Shown here: positions 14,659 to 18,648 of the stretch, piece by piece
How the letters are laid out: each line of letters opens with the position of its first letter
Position numbering within the stretch: position 1 is the first letter of the stretch
NCBI GenBank assembly: GCA_046299435.1
Contig: JBKBIC010000091.1
Location: forward strand, 1 to 18,648
Length of the DNA: 18,648 nt
DNA from: M3007 sp046299435
GTDB taxonomy: Bacteria > Bacteroidota > Bacteroidia > Chitinophagales > Saprospiraceae
Direction of reading: 5' to 3'
The notes under the pieces: model-generated
The model's input: only the letters and a program-made list of their open reading frames with translations
The model's database searches: none
Told to the model about the DNA's origin: nothing
Made by a program: the position numbers and the translations under genes

Positions 14659-17631
14659 ATGTTTAAAACACTGACTATCAAAGGTATCCTTGCCCTGTGC
14701 GTCGTTGTTTTCGGCTTGCAGAACGCTGTCGCTCAGGCGGCTTTCTGGTCGGAAACATTCGCCACCGACGCGGCATTCAGCGCGTGGACTGCGGCCAACA
14801 CCGGCGCAGGCACGGTCAACTGGGTGCGCTCCACAGACGCAGCCGCCATCATGGGCTTCCAAGCAGCCCCGGCAGCTTTCGCATCCACGACAGTCGCCGA
14901 CGGCTTTGCGTTCTACAACTCTGACGCTAACGGCCAAAACAACGTGCACAACGCCACGCTGACCTACGGCCCGATTGACTGCTCCTCGCACACCAACGTC
15001 GGCCTCCGCTTCCAAAGCCAGTTCGCTGACTTCCAAGGCTCCGACGCAGAAGTGCGCGTGAGCACCGACGGCGGCACAACTTGGACGGCTACGCCGGTTT
15101 TCGACGACCAACCGTCCTATGGCTTTGCCCAGAACGCACTCGTGCCGGCGGTCATCAAATCCGACATGAAACTGGCTGCCGCAAACGGCCAAGCCACTGT
15201 CTGGATTCAGTTCCGCTGGGGCGGCGACTGGGAGTACGGCTGGAAACTCGATGACATCGAACTGTACGACTACGTTGACCCGAAAGTGAACGTGACCTTC
15301 CGCGTCAATATGTCCCAAGTGACCGTTGACCCGGCTGGCGCGAAAATCGCCGGCTCGTTCACAGGCTGGGCCGATGCCGACATGACCGACGCTGGCGCAG
15401 GCATCTGGACGTACACCACCCAACTCAACGTGGGCGAAGAAGTGCTCTGGAAGTACAAAAACGGCCCCGGTGGCTGGGAAAACGTCACGGCTGCTTGCGG
15501 CAAAGACGACGGTTTCGGCGGTTTCAACCGCGTGTACGTCGTGCCGGCTGCTGATTTCACGCTGCCCGCCGTGTGCCTCAACTCTTGCAATCCCTGCGTG
15601 GTGACTTGTGACCAAAACCCGAACTCCATCATCTGCGACAACCTCGACGACTACTTGACCACGTTGAAACTCGGCCCGCAGGCCCCTTGGTGGACAACTT
15701 GGAGCGGCACCGAAGGCACAACCGAAGACGGCATCGTGACCACTGAACAGGCTGCTTCTGCACCCAATTCGTTCAAAATCGTCAGCACTTCCACCAGCGG
15801 CGGCCCGCAAGACGTGGTGCTGAACCTCGGCAACCGGACCACCGGCAACTACGAGTTGAAGTGGAAAATGTTCATCCCGGCGACCAAGAACGCCTACTAC
15901 AACATCCAAAACGTGGTGCCCATCGGCGCAGGCGACTGGAACTTGGACGTGTTCTTCAACGACGGTGGCGAAGGTGCGCTCCAAATCGGTGCCACTGCCA
16001 TCCCCGGCGATTTCACTTACCCGTATGACACTTGGTTCGAGGTGAAACACCAGATTGACCTCGACAACAACCTGCTCACCCTCTGGGTCAACGGCCAGTT
16101 CGTCAAGAAAATGGCCTTCGCCAAAAACCTCGGCGGCATTGACTTCTACGGCATTGACAACAAGCACCTCTACTATGTGGATGATGTGGAATATGTCGGC
16201 CTTCCGCCGGTGGTTTACAACGTGGACGTGTGCGATGCAGCCGTGGACATCACCACACTCTTCGGCGGTGCACCGGGCGTTCCGCAAACCTCCGGTTTGC
16301 AGGACAACACCAACGCAACTGCGTCGGCCACTGACCCCGCCATCGGTACCCTGTGCTGGGGCGAACCAACCATCAACGCTTCCATGTGGTACACTTTCAT
16401 CGGCGACGGCGAACGCTATCACATCGAAACCGTGCCGTGCAACGCCACCAACTACATCGGTGGCGCAAACGACCCGGGCGACACGCAAATGGCGATTTTC
16501 TCCGGCGCAGATTGCTCCGACCTCGAACTCGAAGTCTGCAACGACGACCTCAGCGCAACGGGCAACCCCGACTGGCGCGCAGGTCTCGACATCGAGACGA
16601 CTCCCGGCACGACTTACTATGCCATGATTGACGGTTTCAACCTCAACGGCGTGGTGGCAAAAGGCGAATTCTGCATCGAAGTCACCCTCGCTCCGTCGGT
16701 TGATTGCAACTCCGGTGCGGTCGGTACCTTCACGATTGCCAACAACGGCTACCTCTGCTTCGGCGACAACTTGAACACTGCCATGATGCCGAACAACGCA
16801 TCGTTCGTCATCCCGACGGTCGGCCCGGTCTTCGGTATGGCATGGTGCATCACGCAAGCCCCGATCCCTGCCAACACTTGGCCCGGTTCCATCGCAGGCG
16901 TTGCCAGCACGGTGTTCAACCCTGACGTGATTCTCGTGAACCTCCCGAACGACGGTGCTGCATTCCCGGCAGGTGTTTATTACCTGACTCCGGTTGTGGT
17001 CGGCGGCGGTACGCTCATTGACCCGGCTGGTTTGGCTCGCGTGTTCAACGTGGATCCCAGCGGCGGTTGCTTCTTCGTCGGCCAATCCACACCTGTGCTG
17101 CTCATGCCCGATGCAGCCGACCTCGAACCGCTTGGTGGCGTGATTTCGCAAACCTTCGGCCCGAACGGCACCACGCTCAACCTTACCCCGACGGGCGGCT
17201 TGGGCGATCTCCTCGGCGACCCGACCCTCTACACTTACCTGTGGAGCAACGGCCAAACCACGCAGGACATCACCGTGACAAGCGGCGGCTCGTACTCCGT
17301 GACCATCAACGACATCTCCGGTTGCGACGACATTGACCCGGCGGTCATCTCCCTCGTGGGTGCCCAAGACCCGGAAAGCGTCAAGTCGCTCACGCTCAGC
17401 CCGAACCCGGCCAGCACCTCCATCGCCCTCCAATTGGGCTTGGACAAAACTGCCGACGTGCGCGCCGAAATCGTGAACAGCATCGGTCAAGTGGTGCGCA
17501 CCCTGCACTTTGGCAAAACAGCCAACGTCAACCAGCAAATCAGCCTCGCTGGTTTCGCCGATGGCGTGTACTTCCTCCGCCTCGTGGTGGACGGCGAGAA
17601 AACGCAGCGCAGCTTCGTGGTCAGCCACTAA
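14659..17631 (+). CDS. Multidomain secreted protein with T9SS type A sorting domain
   Basis: A 990-residue protein. Residues 1-25 are a signal peptide (LALCVVVFGLQNAVA, then Q26). Residues ~28-205 look like a jelly-roll adhesion module (FWSETFATDAAFSAWT start; VRVSTDGGTTW; WKLDDIELYDY end; choice-of-anchor J-like). Residues ~208-300 resemble a starch-binding/CBM48-like beta-sandwich (VTFRVNMSQVTV, AGSFTGWADADMTD, EVLWKYKNG). Residues ~320-515 form a LamG-like sandwich (WWTTWSGTEG ... LTLWVNGQFV ... YVDDVEY). Residues ~520-680 are a pre-peptidase-type domain (ASMWYTFIGDGERYHIET). An unassigned region (~683-810) and an Ig/SprB-like repeat (YLWSNGQTTQDITVTSGG) precede the T9SS type A domain (~905-990, LTLSPNPAS ... 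GVYFLRLVVDGEKT). No catalytic site is recognised. Codons end mostly in C, suggesting high expression. Role probably surface binding or matrix. Confidence 0.88.
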   Translation: MFKTLTIKGILALCVVVFGLQNAVAQAAFWSETFATDAAFSAWTAANTGAGTVNWVRSTDAAAIMGFQAAPAAFASTTVADGFAFYNSDANGQNNVHNATLTYGPIDCSSHTNVGLRFQSQFADFQGSDAEVRVSTDGGTTWTATPVFDDQPSYGFAQNALVPAVIKSDMKLAAANGQATVWIQFRWGGDWEYGWKLDDIELYDYVDPKVNVTFRVNMSQVTVDPAGAKIAGSFTGWADADMTDAGAGIWTYTTQLNVGEEVLWKYKNGPGGWENVTAACGKDDGFGGFNRVYVVPAADFTLPAVCLNSCNPCVVTCDQNPNSIICDNLDDYLTTLKLGPQAPWWTTWSGTEGTTEDGIVTTEQAASAPNSFKIVSTSTSGGPQDVVLNLGNRTTGNYELKWKMFIPATKNAYYNIQNVVPIGAGDWNLDVFFNDGGEGALQIGATAIPGDFTYPYDTWFEVKHQIDLDNNLLTLWVNGQFVKKMAFAKNLGGIDFYGIDNKHLYYVDDVEYVGLPPVVYNVDVCDAAVDITTLFGGAPGVPQTSGLQDNTNATASATDPAIGTLCWGEPTINASMWYTFIGDGERYHIETVPCNATNYIGGANDPGDTQMAIFSGADCSDLELEVCNDDLSATGNPDWRAGLDIETTPGTTYYAMIDGFNLNGVVAKGEFCIEVTLAPSVDCNSGAVGTFTIANNGYLCFGDNLNTAMMPNNASFVIPTVGPVFGMAWCITQAPIPANTWPGSIAGVASTVFNPDVILVNLPNDGAAFPAGVYYLTPVVVGGGTLIDPAGLARVFNVDPSGGCFFVGQSTPVLLMPDAADLEPLGGVISQTFGPNGTTLNLTPTGGLGDLLGDPTLYTYLWSNGQTTQDITVTSGGSYSVTINDISGCDDIDPAVISLVGAQDPESVKSLTLSPNPASTSIALQLGLDKTADVRAEIVNSIGQVVRTLHFGKTANVNQQISLAGFADGVYFLRLVVDGEKTQRSFVVSH

Positions 17632-17639
17632 AATTGGGG

Positions 17640-17714
17640 ATTCGGCAAGTAGTTGATTCGGCTATTTGAATTTCAAATCCTCGAATCTCCGCATTACCGA
17701 ATGTTCAAATCAAC
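17640..17714. repeat. Short-word repeat region after the 990-residue protein gene
   Basis: Repeated words GATTCGG (twice) and their complements (CGAATC, CCGAAT) surround the palindrome ATTTGAATTTCAAAT. GTTGATT near the left pairs with AATCAAC at the right end. The pattern resembles the hairpin after the DASS gene but is more decayed. Confidence 0.45.
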
Positions 17715-17754
17715 AAAAAAGTCCCCTCGCGCCCAGCGCGGGGGGACTTTTTTT
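17715..17754 (+). terminator. Rho-independent terminator after the 990-residue protein gene
   Basis: AAAAAAGTCCCC-T-CGCG (17715-17731) pairs with CGCG-G-GGGGACTTTTTT (17737-17753) around CCCAG, ending in a T run. It lies about 85 bases after the stop codon. Confidence 0.82.
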
Positions 17755-17763
17755 GAGCCGACG

Positions 17764-17794
17764 TTTGCAAAAGCAGCTTGCCTTTGTACTTTTG
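17764..17794 (+). promoter_or_regulatory. Promoter of the DUF177-rpmF operon
   Basis: TTTG (17764-17767), 19 bases, then TACTTTTG (17787-17794) is a full match to the Bacteroidota primary sigma consensus. It lies 27 bases before the DUF177 ATG and right after the preceding terminator. Confidence 0.72.
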
Positions 17795-17821
17795 CAGCCC
17801 AATTTTAAAACCGACTTGGCT

Positions 17822-18331
17822 ATGGATGTCCTCCGTGCGTATTCCCTCCCAATTCAGGGTCTGAAAGACGGGGTGCATTCATTCGAGTACCAACTCGACC
17901 AAGTGTTTTTCAGTCACTTTGAAGGGTCGCCAATCGAGGCGGCAGACATCGAGGTCCGGCTCGAATTGGACAAACGACCAGATTTGCTCGTCTTTGATTT
18001 CGACTTGACAGGCCGCATCGGCGCAGAATGTGACCGATGTACCGCAAAAATCCAATTGCCAATCGAGATCCAGCAGCAGCTCATGGTCAAATTTGGCGAA
18101 GCAGACGAGGACGACGACGAAATCGTGTTCATCCCCCGCGAATCGCCGGACTTCAACGTTGCCAAATACCTGTACGAGTACGCGGTGCTTGCCATGCCCA
18201 TGATAAGCACGTACGATTGCGAAAACGACCCCGAACCACCCTGTAACCGCGAAGTGCTCGCATACCTCAACCAAACCGAGGAAACCAAAGACAATCCCGT
18301 TTGGGATACCCTCAAAAACTTGAGTAATTAA
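17822..18331 (+). CDS. DUF177 (YceD) family protein
   Basis: A 169-residue cytoplasmic protein of the DUF177/YceD family. The conserved core is the Cys motif GAECDRCTAKIQLPI (about residues 65-79), followed by acidic stretches (EADEDDDEIVFIP) and the family C-terminal pattern ending in NPVWDTLKNL. The family is almost always encoded just before rpmF, and in E. coli and plants it is linked to 23S rRNA accumulation or processing; the molecular activity is not settled. ATG 17822 lies 27 bases after a strong promoter; an in-frame extension from 17666 crosses the terminator and promoter and is rejected. rpmF follows after 97 bases. Confidence 0.9.
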   Translation: MDVLRAYSLPIQGLKDGVHSFEYQLDQVFFSHFEGSPIEAADIEVRLELDKRPDLLVFDFDLTGRIGAECDRCTAKIQLPIEIQQQLMVKFGEADEDDDEIVFIPRESPDFNVAKYLYEYAVLAMPMISTYDCENDPEPPCNREVLAYLNQTEETKDNPVWDTLKNLSN

Positions 18332-18333
18332 CC

Positions 18334-18414
18334 ATGAACGATAATGATGAACCAGCATATCAAAATGTTCATAGTTCATCACTCGTAGTTCATAGTTAGA
18401 CAGTTCATAGTTTC
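18334..18414. repeat. GTTCATAGTT word repeats between DUF177 and rpmF
   Basis: ATGAAC at 18334-18339 and GATGAACC at about 18346-18353 face GTTCATAGTTCAT (18367-18379), GTAGTTCATAGTT (18385-18397) and GTTCATAGTTTC (18403-18414). The copies can fold into alternative hairpins inside the operon, just before rpmF. Whether this regulates rpmF or is a neutral simple repeat cannot be read from the sequence. Confidence 0.5.
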
Positions 18415-18428
18415 AAAATCACAAGGCC

Positions 18429-18638
18429 ATGCCAAATCCTAAATGGCGACACTCCAAACGTCGCAAACGTGCCCGCCGCACCCACTTCGTAACGGATACG
18501 CCGACCATCGGCACTTGCCCCACCACTGGCGAGAAGCACCTGCTTCACAATGCCCACTGGGTGGATGGCAGCATGTACTATCGCGGCCAAGTTGTCATTC
18601 AGGGCAGCGCGCCCGAAGAAGCAGCCGCTTCCGCGTAG
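18429..18638 (+). CDS. rpmF: 50S ribosomal protein L32 (bL32)
   Basis: A 69-residue ribosomal protein of the large subunit. The N-terminus MPNPKWRHSKRRKRARRTH is the bL32 signature, and TCPTTGEKHLLHNAHW follows. Only one Cys remains, so this is a zinc-free (C-minus) form. The tail (VVIQGSAPEEAAASA) is slightly extended and acidic/Ala-rich. It follows DUF177 in the usual order; fabH/plsX, common next neighbours, would lie beyond the window. Confidence 0.96.
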   Translation: MPNPKWRHSKRRKRARRTHFVTDTPTIGTCPTTGEKHLLHNAHWVDGSMYYRGQVVIQGSAPEEAAASA

Positions 18639-18648
18639 TCCACGCATC

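Noticed and set aside
14425..17628. A 1067-codon open frame antisense to the 990-residue T9SS gene
   Set aside because: It lies wholly opposite a gene with a signal peptide, recognisable domains and a sorting signal, has a composition-driven His/Val/Glu-rich translation, and runs into the tRNA terminator. It results from the C-ending codon bias of the real gene.

Overview
The window most likely comes from the chromosome of a Bacteroidota bacterium, probably of the Saprospiraceae type. The evidence is two large secreted proteins ending in type IX secretion (T9SS) type A sorting domains, SprB-type and Ig-like repeats, a TPR-CHAT protein, Bacteroidota-like promoters (TTTG, a gap of 19-21, then TAnnTTTG) and few Shine-Dalgarno sites. 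The DNA is GC-rich except for the first ~350 bases. The family-level assignment is inference.

Layout. Bases 1-630 hold an AT-rich remnant of an unrecognised gene, a gene-poor spacer and a perfect hairpin. Then come an Rpn-family PD-(D/E)XK nuclease (+), a nested inverted repeat, and a TPR-CHAT caspase-like protein (-) with a signal peptide and a C-terminal membrane anchor. A divergent promoter region separates that gene from a small GGQ ribosome-rescue hydrolase (ArfB-like, +). Convergent to it lies a 1509-residue surface protein (-), with a choice-of-anchor V-like N-terminus, about 14 SprB/Ig-like repeats, a HYR module and a T9SS signal.

Bases 9666-11500 look rearranged. The first third of mfd (transcription-repair coupling factor) is present without its RNA-polymerase-interaction and translocase modules. 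It sits head to head with the 3' part of a two-component-regulator-type beta-propeller gene that lacks its 5' part. Normal core genes follow: a DASS/SLC13 transporter (+), a long hairpin, rbfA-nadD (-), tRNA-Lys(UUU), a 990-residue multidomain T9SS cargo protein (+), and the DUF177 (YceD)-rpmF pair (+) at the right end.

How the genes fit together. rbfA, arfB, DUF177, rpmF and tRNA-Lys all serve translation or ribosome assembly, and nadD makes NAD. The two T9SS proteins are exported by machinery outside the window. There is no CRISPR array, recognisable phage or complete insertion sequence. I found no clear new multi-gene system. The best leads are the truncated mfd next to the broken propeller gene, the predicted periplasmic CHAT protein, and a CX4CH motif at the N-terminus of the 1509-residue surface protein.
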